From an uncultured Pelagibacteraceae bacterium (GTDB lineage Bacteria > Pseudomonadota > Alphaproteobacteria > Pelagibacterales > Pelagibacteraceae): 64,000 nt of DNA. Both the position numbers and the translations under genes were made by a program. The DNA is taken from NCBI GenBank assembly GCA_902543245.1, contig CACBXQ010000006.1, positions 1 through 64,000 on the forward strand, read 5' to 3'. The notes beneath the pieces are model-generated. The model saw nothing but the letters and a program-made list of their open reading frames with translations, did no database searches and was not told where the DNA came from. Below, piece after piece: positions 17,302-25,983 of the stretch. Each line of letters starts with the position of its first letter. The first letter of the stretch is position 1.

Positions 17302-18480
17302 TTAATTTAAAGATTTTATACCAGGTAATTCTTTTCCTTCAAGATATTCTAAAAATGCTCCACCTGCAGTTGAAACAAAACTAAAATTATGGATTAAATT
17401 TAATTTGTTTAATACAGAAACTGTATCTCCTCCACCTATTACAGAAAATAGTTTACTATTTTTTGTTTTTACAGAAATCTCTTTTGCTATTTCATAACTT
17501 CCAGTAGCAAAATTCTCATTTTCAAAATATCCAGCTGGACCATTCCATAAAATAGTTTTTGAATTATTAATAATATTTTTTATGTATTTAATTGTTTCCA
17601 AACCAATATCCAATATTATATCATCATTTTCAATTTCATTAATTTTTCTATTATTTGAAAAATCATTTAAATTTTTACCTACCAAAAAATCTTTAGGATA
17701 TATTATTTTACAATCATTTAACTTTGCAGAATCATAAATTTCTTTGACTATTAATTCTGAATTTTTTTCAAAAACTGATTTTCCAATATTATGATTATTA
17801 TATTTTATAAAATTATTTGCCATTGCTCCAACAACGATAATATTGTCATACTTTGTTGCTAAGTTTGTAATTACTTTAATTTTTGTAGAAATCTTAGATC
17901 CACCAATAATACAACTTACTGGCTTTTTAATATTATGAGTTATTTGATATAATGCATCTATTTCATTACTTAAATGTAGTCCTCCATATGATGGTATAAA
18001 TTTTGTTATCTTAGAAACTGATGCGTGAGCTCTATGTGAACAAGAAAATGCTTCATTAACATATATGTCCCCCAAACTCGCTAGTTTTTTTGCAAATTCA
18101 ATATCATCCTTTTCTTCTTCAGGATAAAATCTTATATTTTCAAGTAATAAAACTTTTTCATCATTATTACTAAAAATATTTTTTTTATTTAAATTATTTA
18201 AATTTTCAGTAATAAGCTTAATTTTTAAGTTCAACTCACTTTTTAAATAATCACAAATTGGTTGAAGTGATAATTCAATAATTTTTTTACCTTTAGGTCT
18301 TCCTACATGAGTAATTATAATTATTTTTGCATTTTCACTCAAAAGATGTGAAATAGTTGGAATAACTTTTTTAATCCTAGTGGCATCTAAAATTTTATTG
18401 TTTTGCAGAGGTACATTTAAGTCAACCCGAAGTAAAACTATTTTTTGATTTAGATCACCCAGATCTTTTATTTTTTTCAT
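17302..18480 (-). CDS. pgk: Phosphoglycerate kinase
   Basis: Transfers the phosphate of 1,3-bisphosphoglycerate to ADP. The N-terminal signature VLLRVDLNVPLQN, the substrate-site HVGRPKG and SCSHRAHAS segments, and the nucleotide-site WNGPAGYFE and SVIGGGDTV are all present. 392 residues is standard. Its ATG overlaps the gap stop by 1 base, so the two consecutive glycolytic enzymes are translationally coupled. Confidence 0.98.
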   Translation of the reverse strand: MKKIKDLGDLNQKIVLLRVDLNVPLQNNKILDATRIKKVIPTISHLLSENAKIIIITHVGRPKGKKIIELSLQPICDYLKSELNLKIKLITENLNNLNKKNIFSNNDEKVLLLENIRFYPEEEKDDIEFAKKLASLGDIYVNEAFSCSHRAHASVSKITKFIPSYGGLHLSNEIDALYQITHNIKKPVSCIIGGSKISTKIKVITNLATKYDNIIVVGAMANNFIKYNNHNIGKSVFEKNSELIVKEIYDSAKLNDCKIIYPKDFLVGKNLNDFSNNRKINEIENDDIILDIGLETIKYIKNIINNSKTILWNGPAGYFENENFATGSYEIAKEISVKTKNSKLFSVIGGGDTVSVLNKLNLIHNFSFVSTAGGAFLEYLEGKELPGIKSLN

Positions 18481-19487
18481 TAAGAAATTTTATGAAGATA
18501 TTTAGCCAGATCACACATTCTGTTTGAAAAACCCCACTCATTGTCATACCAAGCTGAAATTTTACCCATTTTATCTCCGATAACACTTGTGAGTGAACTA
18601 TCTATTATTGCCGATGATGAATTATGATTAAAATCAATTGAAACTAGTTTTTCGTCTGTAATTTCTAAAATACCTTTTAGGTGTTTTTTGCTAGCTTTTC
18701 TAAAGGAATTATTTATTAATTTTTCACTCAATTTTTTGTTAGTATTAAATACTAATTCTATCAAAGATACGTTGGGAGTTGGCACTCTCATAGCAACTCC
18801 ACCAAGTTTACCTTTAAGAGAAGGTATAATTTCAGCTATAGATTTAGATGCGCCAGTTGAAGTGGGTACAATAGATTGATTAGCTGATCTCGCTCTTCTA
18901 GGGTCTTTGTGAGAATTGTCTAGAATTCTTTGATCACTGGTAAAAGCATGAATTGTTGTCATAAATCCATTTTTTATTTTGAAATTTTTGTGCAAAACAT
19001 CAGCAACTGGAGCTAGGCAATTAGTTGTGCAAGAAGCTGCAGAAATTATTTTATCACTTTCTGTAATTTTTTTTTCATTTACTCCATATACGATAGTTCT
19101 ATCAGCATTCTTACACGGCGCAGATACTATAACTTTTTTTGCACCATTTCTTATATGATTTAAAACTTTCTCTTTTGAATTAAATTTACCAGTACACTCA
19201 AAAACTATATCAACGTCGTACTTATTCCATTTTATATTTTCAATATTTGACTCTTGAGAGTATGAAATTTTTCTTTTATTTATTATCAAATGATTTTTAG
19301 TATTTGAAATTCTAGCATTTAAAGCACCATGAATTGAATCATGTTTAATTAAAGAAGAAACCACATCAGGCCCAGTTCTATTATTGATATGCATTATTTC
19401 AAAGTTTTTATCATTTTTTTCTATGATTGAGCGTAGAACTAACCTTCCAATTCTGCCCATTCCATTAATTCCAATTTTAATTTTCAT
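18480..19487 (-). CDS. gap: Glyceraldehyde-3-phosphate dehydrogenase
   Basis: Oxidises or reduces glyceraldehyde-3-phosphate with a nicotinamide cofactor. Rossmann motif INGMGRIGRL, active-site SAASCTTNCLAP with C153, and the WYDNEWGFSNRM end are diagnostic. After strand 2 the sequence is HINNRTG where NAD-specific enzymes normally have an Asp (NDL). An Asn followed by Arg is the kind of change that relaxes or shifts preference toward NADP; this is inference. It follows tkt by 2 bases and overlaps pgk. Confidence 0.97.
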   Translation of the reverse strand: MKIKIGINGMGRIGRLVLRSIIEKNDKNFEIMHINNRTGPDVVSSLIKHDSIHGALNARISNTKNHLIINKRKISYSQESNIENIKWNKYDVDIVFECTGKFNSKEKVLNHIRNGAKKVIVSAPCKNADRTIVYGVNEKKITESDKIISAASCTTNCLAPVADVLHKNFKIKNGFMTTIHAFTSDQRILDNSHKDPRRARSANQSIVPTSTGASKSIAEIIPSLKGKLGGVAMRVPTPNVSLIELVFNTNKKLSEKLINNSFRKASKKHLKGILEITDEKLVSIDFNHNSSSAIIDSSLTSVIGDKMGKISAWYDNEWGFSNRMCDLAKYLHKIS

Positions 19488-19489
19488 TT

Positions 19490-21448
19490 TTATTTGTTGA
19501 TTAATTTAGTTATTTCCTTTGATATATTTTCACTAGTTAGGCCAAAAAACTTATAAATATCTTTATAAGGCGCACTTTTTCCAAAATCATTTATGCCAAA
19601 TTTTTTGCCATATTTACCAACATATTTATCCCAATTATTTGTTGTTGATGCTTCAATTGAAACTTTATTTTTTGTTTCATCCAAAATCTTTTTTTTATAA
19701 GAATTGTTTTGTAAATCAAAAATTTCTTGGCATGGCATTGAGATTACTTTTGTATATATATTTTTTTTGGCCAATTTATGGCTAACATCTATTGCTATAC
19801 CAACCTCTGATCCACTAGCAATTATTGTTAAATTGACCTTATTTTTTGTTCTTAAAACTTCATAAGCTCCATATGAGCATTTATTTGTATTAAAGTATTT
19901 ATTCCTAATTGGTTCCAAATTTTGTCTAGTAAGAGACAAGACACTTGGTGTTTTGGTATTTCTCAAAGCTAACTCCCAGCATTCTATGGTTTCAATCCTA
20001 TCAGCTGGTCTAAATATATTTAAATTAGGAATTGATCTTAATCCTGATAATTGTTCTACAGGTTGATGTGTTGGTCCATCTTCTCCCAGTCCAATAGAGT
20101 CATGTGTCATTACGTAAATTACCCTTTGTTTCATTATAGCTGATAGCCTAATGGATGGTTTACAATAATCAGAAAAAATTAAAAAAGTTCCACCATAAGG
20201 AATTAATTTGCTATGAAGAGAAATACCATTCATTATTCCACACATAGCATGCTCTCTTACACCATAATGAATATAGTTTCCTCCTAATTCACCTGGTTTA
20301 ACTACATTTTGAAATTTTGTTTTCGTATTATTTGATCCTGCTAAATCAGCAGATCCACCAACTAAAATTTTATTATTTTTAGTTAAAGCCATTAAAGCTA
20401 ATTCAGATGATTTCCTTGTAGCAAGACTTTTATTATTTTTTAAAGCCTCGATTTTCTCTTTTTTTAAAGTATTAATAAACTTTGTTTCAAAAATCTTTTT
20501 TATTTTATTCTTATTATTTTTATTTTCTTTATTCCATTTATTCTCTAGTTTAATTCCATTTTTACCTATTTGTTTCCAACTATTAATTATTTTTTTTGGA
20601 ATTAGGAAGGGTTTATATCTCCAATTTAATTTTTTTCTAACCAGTTTAATTTCATCTACTCCTAAAGGACTTCCGTGAGATGAGGCTTTACCAGACTTGT
20701 TTGGAGATCCAAAACCAATTTTTGTTTTACAAGAAATTACAGTTGGTTTTTTTGCATTTTGAACTTTTTTTAATGCTTTATATATATCTTTATAGTTGTG
20801 GCCGTTAATTAAAATATAATCCCAACCATAACTTTCAAACCTTTTTTTATAATTATCAGAAACCGCAAGACTTGTAGGTCCATCAATAGATATTGAGTTA
20901 TTATCAAATAACATTATTAGGTTTTTAAGTTTTAAATGGCCAGCTAAGCTCATAGATTCATGACTTATTCCTTCCATTAGACAGCCATCTCCTGCAAGAA
21001 CATATGTTTTATGATTAATTATTTTTTTTCCTAAATTATTTTTTAATTTTTCCTCAGCAATTGCAAAACCTACTGCATTTGCAATACCTTGTCCCAAAGG
21101 TCCTGTCGTCGTCTCTATTCCAGTACTAGGATGATATTCTGGGTGACCTGCACATATACTATTTAATTTTCTAAAATTTTTAATTGAATTTAATGAAACG
21201 CTTTTATAACCAGTTAAATACAAAAGAGAGTATAAAAGCATTGAACCGTGACCTGCTGACAAAACGAATCTGTCTCTATTAATCCAATTTGGATTTTTTG
21301 GATTAAATTTTAAAAAATACTTAAACAATACAGTTGCAACATCAGCCATACCCATTGGCATCCCCGGGTGTCCAGAATTGGCTTTTTGCACTGCATCTAT
21401 GGATAGAAACCTTATTGCATTTGCTAAATCTTTATTTTGTGTGCTCAA
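19490..21448 (-). CDS. tkt: Transketolase
   Basis: A ThDP enzyme that moves two-carbon units between sugar phosphates. It is full length at 652 residues. The ThDP/Mg motif is GDGCLMEGISHE...NNSISIDG. Other signatures are AGHGSMLLYSLLYL, GPLGQGIANAVG, and GLGEDGPTHQPVEQL in the pyrimidine-binding domain. It is the first gene of the minus-strand operon running to suhB. The 54 bases upstream, shared with the divergent coiled-coil gene, should hold its promoter. Confidence 0.98.
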   Translation of the reverse strand: MSTQNKDLANAIRFLSIDAVQKANSGHPGMPMGMADVATVLFKYFLKFNPKNPNWINRDRFVLSAGHGSMLLYSLLYLTGYKSVSLNSIKNFRKLNSICAGHPEYHPSTGIETTTGPLGQGIANAVGFAIAEEKLKNNLGKKIINHKTYVLAGDGCLMEGISHESMSLAGHLKLKNLIMLFDNNSISIDGPTSLAVSDNYKKRFESYGWDYILINGHNYKDIYKALKKVQNAKKPTVISCKTKIGFGSPNKSGKASSHGSPLGVDEIKLVRKKLNWRYKPFLIPKKIINSWKQIGKNGIKLENKWNKENKNNKNKIKKIFETKFINTLKKEKIEALKNNKSLATRKSSELALMALTKNNKILVGGSADLAGSNNTKTKFQNVVKPGELGGNYIHYGVREHAMCGIMNGISLHSKLIPYGGTFLIFSDYCKPSIRLSAIMKQRVIYVMTHDSIGLGEDGPTHQPVEQLSGLRSIPNLNIFRPADRIETIECWELALRNTKTPSVLSLTRQNLEPIRNKYFNTNKCSYGAYEVLRTKNKVNLTIIASGSEVGIAIDVSHKLAKKNIYTKVISMPCQEIFDLQNNSYKKKILDETKNKVSIEASTTNNWDKYVGKYGKKFGINDFGKSAPYKDIYKFFGLTSENISKEITKLINK

Positions 21449-21502
21449 ATATTATCCTAACTAGACTAAGAAGACTCAATTTTATATTATGAATATATAT
21501 AT

Positions 21503-21826
21503 ATGAAAACTAGCTTTGAAAAAGAAAAAAAACTGAATGATGCTCTAACAAGATTAAAAAATTTTCATTTAGAAACCGATAACTCCAAGTCTGATTTTGA
21601 GATTTTAGAAAAACAAAAAAATCAATTAGAAATTGAAAAAAAAGAAATATCGGAAAAATATACCAATTTAATTGCAGAGCATAATAGAATAAAAAATGAA
21701 CTCAATTTATATAAAGAAAAATTGCAAACTGAAAAAACAAAAGAGACAGAATTCTCAAATAAAATAGATGAATTAAATCAAGAGACTGATACTCTTTTGG
21801 AGGAAATAGATAAATGGCAAATGTAA
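21503..21826 (+). CDS. Small coiled-coil protein upstream of zapA (DUF4164-like)
   Basis: A 107-residue, highly charged protein predicted to be almost entirely one coiled coil; heptad-like runs of Leu/Ile alternate with Lys and Glu from about residue 10 to 100. It ends in DTLLEEIDKW. Its last 13 bases overlap the start of zapA, so the two are translated together. Alphaproteobacteria often have a small coiled-coil protein of the DUF4164 type just before zapA, and I assign it there from position and character. A role as a division-ring accessory partner of ZapA is inference. Confidence 0.6.
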   Translation: MKTSFEKEKKLNDALTRLKNFHLETDNSKSDFEILEKQKNQLEIEKKEISEKYTNLIAEHNRIKNELNLYKEKLQTEKTKETEFSNKIDELNQETDTLLEEIDKWQM

Positions 21827-22260
21827 ATATAAAATTCAATGGAAAAGATTATCTTCTGTCATGTGATGATGGACAAGAGGAGCATCTTGAAGAACTATCT
21901 TTGCAAATAAATAATAAATTTCAAGAATTAAAAAAAAATTTGGGAAATATTGGAGAAAATAAACTTTTATTAATTACTTCAATAAAAATAATGGATGAGT
22001 ATTTTGAAACTAAAAAGAATATTAATAATAGAAAAAAAGAGTTACTAGAACTTACTGAAAAATTTAAAGTGCTAAAATCATTAGTATACGATTATAAGAA
22101 AAACAAAGAGGATGAAATTAATTCTTTAAGCAACGAACATAAAAATTTTAAACACGAAATTGAAAAAAATAAAATTGAATATGAAAAAATAATTAGTGAT
22201 ACCGCAGATCAGATTGAAAATTTTCTGGAAAAAACAGGTGAGACAAGCAAAATACAATAA
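21814..22260 (+). CDS. zapA: Cell division protein ZapA
   Basis: A cytoplasmic protein that cross-links FtsZ filaments. The globular N-terminal domain is recognisable (NVNIKFNGKDYLLSCDDGQEEHLEELSLQINNKF), followed by a long coiled-coil region (about residues 60-140). At 148 residues it is somewhat longer than E. coli ZapA (109). It is followed after 5 bases by the 5-formyltetrahydrofolate cyclo-ligase gene, the usual zapA neighbour across proteobacteria; there is no room for a 6S RNA between them. Confidence 0.88.
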   Translation: MANVNIKFNGKDYLLSCDDGQEEHLEELSLQINNKFQELKKNLGNIGENKLLLITSIKIMDEYFETKKNINNRKKELLELTEKFKVLKSLVYDYKKNKEDEINSLSNEHKNFKHEIEKNKIEYEKIISDTADQIENFLEKTGETSKIQ

Positions 22261-22265
22261 TCTCC

Positions 22266-22811
22266 GTGGAAAAATCGCTTATAAGAAAAAAAATCATAAA
22301 TACTAGGAAAATAAATTTTAATGATAATTTAAATATTGATTTCTTAAAAATCATTTCTTTAATTAAAAAAAATAAAAAATCGTTAAAAATAGTGGGAGGA
22401 TATTATCCTGTAAATTATGAAATAGATGACATTCAAATATTAGCTCGTTTGGAAAAAAAGGGTTTTAAAATCTGCTTGCCAAAAATTAAAAAAAATTTTC
22501 AAATGGATTTTTATAAATTCTCCACAAATGACGTTTTAAAAATAAATAAGTACGGAATACCAGAGCCGTTAGCCAATAAAAAGGTTTTACCAGATGTATT
22601 ATTAGTTCCTTTAGTTGGATTTGATAAAAACTTAAATAGAATTGGTTATGGAGCAGGTTATTATGATAGAGCTATAGCTAAAATAAAAAAAAAAAAGAAA
22701 TTATTAACAATTGGTTTAGCTTTTCATTTTCAAGAGGTTAAAATTATTCCTATAGATAAATTTGATTATAAATTAGATTTTATAGTTACAAATAAAAAAA
22801 TTTTTCAATGA
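22266..22811 (+). CDS. fthC: 5-formyltetrahydrofolate cyclo-ligase
   Basis: Recycles 5-formyl-THF to methenyl-THF with ATP. The start is GTG. Signatures are the early basic SLIRKKIINTRK, the middle VGGYYPVNYEIDDI, the LPDVLLVPLVGFDKNLNRIGYGAGYYDRAI stretch that binds folate and ATP, and the end IGLAFHFQEV followed by DFIVT. 181 residues is normal. The stop overlaps the ymdB start by 4 bases. Confidence 0.93.
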   Translation: MEKSLIRKKIINTRKINFNDNLNIDFLKIISLIKKNKKSLKIVGGYYPVNYEIDDIQILARLEKKGFKICLPKIKKNFQMDFYKFSTNDVLKINKYGIPEPLANKKVLPDVLLVPLVGFDKNLNRIGYGAGYYDRAIAKIKKKKKLLTIGLAFHFQEVKIIPIDKFDYKLDFIVTNKKIFQ

Positions 22812-23614
22812 GAATTTTATTTTTAGGCGATATAGTTGGAAAATCAGGGCGTGATGCAATTGAAAAATATCTTTCAAAAATTCTAAAAGATAATTTAATA
22901 GATTTTTCAATAGTAAATGGAGAAAATTCTGCAGATGAAGGAGTTGGTATTACTAAAAAAATTTCTGATATTTTTTTTGAGAATGGGGTTGATGTTATTA
23001 CTACCGGAAATCATGTATGGGACCAGAAAGAAACTGTCGAACATATAGAAAAAGAAGATAGATTACTTAGACCTGAAAATTTGATCAAACCATCTCCTGG
23101 CAAGGGTTTCAAAATATACAACTGCAAAGACAAATATAAAATAGGAGTATTAAATTTAATGGGAAATATATTTATGAAAAAATGTGATAATGTTTTTGAT
23201 GCTTCTAGGGAATTTTTAAATAAAAATAAATTAAAAAGAGATTATGATTTTTTAATAGTTGATATGCATGGAGAAATTACAAGCGAGAAAATGGCAATCG
23301 GACATCTTTTTGATGGAAATTCAACATTAGTTGTTGGCACTCATACTCATGTTCCGACGTCAGATTTAGTAATTTTAAAAAAAGGAACTGCATATCAAAC
23401 TGATGCTGGGATGTGTGGTGACTATGACTCTGTCATAGGAATGAATAAATATAACTCTTTAAATAAGTTTTTTAAAAAAGATTCTAAAAAACATTTTCCT
23501 GCCGAAGGAGAAGCAAGTTTATGTGGTGTAATAGTAGAATGTGATGAAGAGACAGGTCTAGCAAAAAATGCTAAACAGTTTATTCAAGGTGGAATATTAA
23601 AGGGTTTAGACTGA
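22808..23614 (+). CDS. ymdB: YmdB-family metallophosphoesterase
   Basis: A calcineurin-like phosphodiesterase; the Bacillus homologue cleaves 2',3'-cyclic AMP. The dinuclear metal site is complete: GDIVGKSGRDA (Asp), VNGENSADEGVGIT (Glu/Asn), TGNHVWDQKE (Asn/His), DMHGEITSEKMAIG (His) and VVGTHTHVPTSD (two His). DAGMCGDYDSVIGM is a further family signature. 268 residues is usual. It sits between 5-FCL and yebC, an arrangement common in alphaproteobacteria. The physiological substrate here is not known. Confidence 0.92.
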   Translation: MRILFLGDIVGKSGRDAIEKYLSKILKDNLIDFSIVNGENSADEGVGITKKISDIFFENGVDVITTGNHVWDQKETVEHIEKEDRLLRPENLIKPSPGKGFKIYNCKDKYKIGVLNLMGNIFMKKCDNVFDASREFLNKNKLKRDYDFLIVDMHGEITSEKMAIGHLFDGNSTLVVGTHTHVPTSDLVILKKGTAYQTDAGMCGDYDSVIGMNKYNSLNKFFKKDSKKHFPAEGEASLCGVIVECDEETGLAKNAKQFIQGGILKGLD

Positions 23615-23616
23615 TT

Positions 23617-24342
23617 ATGGCAGGACATTCTCATTGGGCAGGTATTAAACACAAAAAAGGTAAAGCTGATAAATTAAGATCAAGTTTATTTTCTAAATTA
23701 TCAAGAGAAATTACTGTAGCTGCTAAATTAGGAGGCAAGGACCCTGAGATGAATGCCAGATTAAGAGCTGCAATTGATACAGCCAGATCATCAAATATGC
23801 CCAAAGATAATATTAGTAGAGCGATAGATAAGTCTGAAAATAATCAAAACACATATTATGAGGATATTAGGTACGAAGGCTTTGGACCAGATAAAATAGC
23901 TGTGATAGTTGAGTCATTAACTGACAATAAAAATAGAACAGCTTCAATTATTAGAACTATATTTCAAAAAAATGGTGGTAACTTAGGTACACAAGGGTCA
24001 TCATCACATAATTTTAGAAGAGTTGGCAATATAAAAATAAATAAGGAGGAAGTAACAGCAGATAAAATATTTGAATATGCTTTAGATGCTGGAGCAGAAG
24101 ATTGTTACTCTTCTGAAAAAATTCATCAAATAGTATGTAATCCAAATGAAGTTTACAATATTAAAAAAAAACTTGAAAAAAATATTAGTAATTTTATTTC
24201 AACAACTGTTGAGTGGTTACCGTTAAATAAAGTCGTAATTACTGGAGACAAATTTGATTCTGCAATAAAATTTATAGACACTCTAGAAGAAGAAGATGAT
24301 GTTCAAAATGTTTTTACTAATTTAAAGATGGAAGATAATTAA
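23617..24342 (+). CDS. yebC: YebC/PmpR-family protein (TACO1-like)
   Basis: A three-domain protein proposed to act as a transcription regulator and, in later work, as a ribosome-associated factor aiding proline-rich translation. The MAGHSHWAGIKHKKGKADKLR start is the family hallmark. The segments GGKDPEMNARLRAAIDTARSSNMPKDNI, YEGFGPDKIAVIVESLTDNKNRT and EEEDDVQNVFTNL are all present. It is full length at 241 residues and its stop overlaps the RuvC-like start by one base. Confidence 0.96.
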   Translation: MAGHSHWAGIKHKKGKADKLRSSLFSKLSREITVAAKLGGKDPEMNARLRAAIDTARSSNMPKDNISRAIDKSENNQNTYYEDIRYEGFGPDKIAVIVESLTDNKNRTASIIRTIFQKNGGNLGTQGSSSHNFRRVGNIKINKEEVTADKIFEYALDAGAEDCYSSEKIHQIVCNPNEVYNIKKKLEKNISNFISTTVEWLPLNKVVITGDKFDSAIKFIDTLEEEDDVQNVFTNLKMEDN

Positions 24343-24836
24343 TGCTAATAATTGGTATAGATCCTGGTATAAGTGGTGCATTATGCTTTTTTGAGGACGG
24401 AAAAATTATTGACGTAATAGATATGCCCAGTATGTCAGAAGGCAAAAAAAATAAAAGACAAGTAAATGGAGCTCAAATTTCTAATGAAATTAAAAAAAAA
24501 ATAGAAAATAAAAAACATGATGAGATTAAGGTGGTAATTGAACAAGTTGCTGCAATGCCTGGGCAAGGAGTAACATCAATGTTTAACTTTGGCCAATCCT
24601 TTGGTGTTCTAAAAGGTATTTGCTCTGCTCTTCAATTGTCTACTCATTTTATAAGACCAGCTAAATGGAAAAAACATTTTAATCTTATAAATACTTCAAA
24701 AGATGCTAGCAGAACCAAAGCAATTGAAATTTTTCCTTATTTTTCGTCGAATTTATCAAAAAAGAAAGACTCTAATAAAGCAGATGCAATTTTAATTGCT
24801 AGTTTTTTCTATGATGTATTAATTTCAGATATTTAA
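24342..24836 (+). CDS. RuvC-like Holliday junction nuclease (divergent)
   Basis: A 164-residue RNase H-fold nuclease in the place where ruvC normally lies (after yebC, before tol). Acidic residues in line with RuvC catalysis are D7 in IGIDPGISGAL, the Glu in VVIEQVAAMPGQG, and the last Asp in NKADAILIA. The Asp that E. coli RuvC has three residues before the final Asp is Asn here. The sequence (MPGQGVTSMFNFGQSFGVLKG; RPAKWKKHF) is closer to the RuvC-like proteins of phages and mobile elements than to canonical RuvC. No ruvA or ruvB follows. Likely role is branched-DNA resolution, with moderate confidence. Confidence 0.75.
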   Translation: MLIIGIDPGISGALCFFEDGKIIDVIDMPSMSEGKKNKRQVNGAQISNEIKKKIENKKHDEIKVVIEQVAAMPGQGVTSMFNFGQSFGVLKGICSALQLSTHFIRPAKWKKHFNLINTSKDASRTKAIEIFPYFSSNLSKKKDSNKADAILIASFFYDVLISDI

Positions 24837-24885
24837 TCTGATAATAAGCCCAAATCATGACACATTTTAATGACAATTATCAAAC

Positions 24886-25560
24886 ATGGAAGCAGATATA
24901 ACTACACAAGCAGTTGGTTTAGCAAGTAACACTGATTTTTCTTTATGGAAATTATTCTTAAGAGCTGACTTTATAGTTAAAAGCGTCATTTTAATACTTA
25001 TTGCGTGTTCAATTTATTCGTGGGCAATTATAGTTGAGAAAATTAAGTTATTTAAGAAAATCCAGTCATCAACTGAACAGTTCGAAAAAAATTTTTGGAA
25101 ATCAAAATCTGCTGAAACATTTTATAATAGTCTTCCAGAAAAAATAGAGGACCCAATGGCAAATGTTTTTAAAAATTCTATGAAAACTTTACTTAAATCC
25201 AAAAGAAGCCCTAACCTACAAGAAAAAATGTCAAGAATGTTAGAAATCAATATAGAGCAAGAGATAGAGAAAATAGAAAAAAACTATACTTTTTTAGCTA
25301 CAGTTGGTTCAACAGCACCTTTCATTGGTTTATTTGGAACTGTATGGGGTATTATGAATTCTTTTCAATCAATTGCAATTTCAAGAAATACAAGTTTAGC
25401 AATAGTTGCTCCAGGAATAGCAGAAGCTTTATTTGCAACTGCTCTTGGATTGCTTGCAGCTATTCCTGCAGTAGTTGCTTTTAATAAATTTAATAACGAC
25501 TCAAAAAAATATACTCAGAAACTTGAGAATTTTTCAAAAAGATTATTATCAATAATTTAA
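24886..25560 (+). CDS. tolQ: Tol-Pal system proton channel subunit TolQ
   Basis: Part of the inner-membrane TolQR motor powering outer-membrane constriction. Three membrane segments are visible: about residues 30-52 (SVILILIACSIYSWAIIVEK), about 131-158 (FLATVGSTAPFIGLFGTVWGI) and about 168-196 (IVAPGIAEALFATALGLLAA). The last two contain the conserved Thr/Gly/Pro pattern of MotA/TolQ/ExbB proteins. 224 residues is normal. ybgC, often in front of tolQ, is not present. Confidence 0.96.
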   Translation: MEADITTQAVGLASNTDFSLWKLFLRADFIVKSVILILIACSIYSWAIIVEKIKLFKKIQSSTEQFEKNFWKSKSAETFYNSLPEKIEDPMANVFKNSMKTLLKSKRSPNLQEKMSRMLEINIEQEIEKIEKNYTFLATVGSTAPFIGLFGTVWGIMNSFQSIAISRNTSLAIVAPGIAEALFATALGLLAAIPAVVAFNKFNNDSKKYTQKLENFSKRLLSII

Positions 25561-25561
25561 A

Positions 25562-25978
25562 ATGGCATTTAAATTTAAACGTTCATCAAGAGATCCAATG
25601 AGCGAGATAAATGTTACACCTTTCGTTGATGTAATGCTTGTTCTTTTAGTAATTTTTATGGTCACAGCTCCATTGTTAACCGTAGGAGTACAAGTTGACC
25701 TTCCTGAAACTTCAGCAGACTCGCTCCCGGAAGAGCAAGAACCTTTGACATTAACAATCAATTCTAAAGGTGAAATATTTATTCAAGAGTCTAAGGTGGA
25801 TTACGATAAAATTATAGCTAAAATTTTAGCAGTTTCAAAGAATAGAACAGATACAAGGATATATGTAAGAGGTGACAAAACTATAAATTATGGAAGAGTT
25901 TTAGAAGTAATGGGAATGTTATCAGGTTCAGGGTTTACAAAAGTTGCCCTAATTTCTGAACCTTATAAAGAGAGATAA
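25562..25978 (+). CDS. tolR: Tol-Pal system protein TolR
   Basis: Bitopic membrane partner of TolQ. The single helix begins at NVTPFVDVMLVLLVIFMV and contains D23, the proton-carrying aspartate at the same position as in E. coli. The periplasmic domain runs from VQVDLPETSAD to the end, including IYVRGDKTINYGRVLEVMG. It begins 1 base after the tolQ stop and is 138 residues, as expected. Confidence 0.96.
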   Translation: MAFKFKRSSRDPMSEINVTPFVDVMLVLLVIFMVTAPLLTVGVQVDLPETSADSLPEEQEPLTLTINSKGEIFIQESKVDYDKIIAKILAVSKNRTDTRIYVRGDKTINYGRVLEVMGMLSGSGFTKVALISEPYKER

Positions 25979-25983
25979 CCTTT

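Noticed and set aside
22261-22265. 6S RNA between zapA and the 5-FCL gene
   Set aside because: Only 5 bases separate the genes, so the RNA cannot be here.
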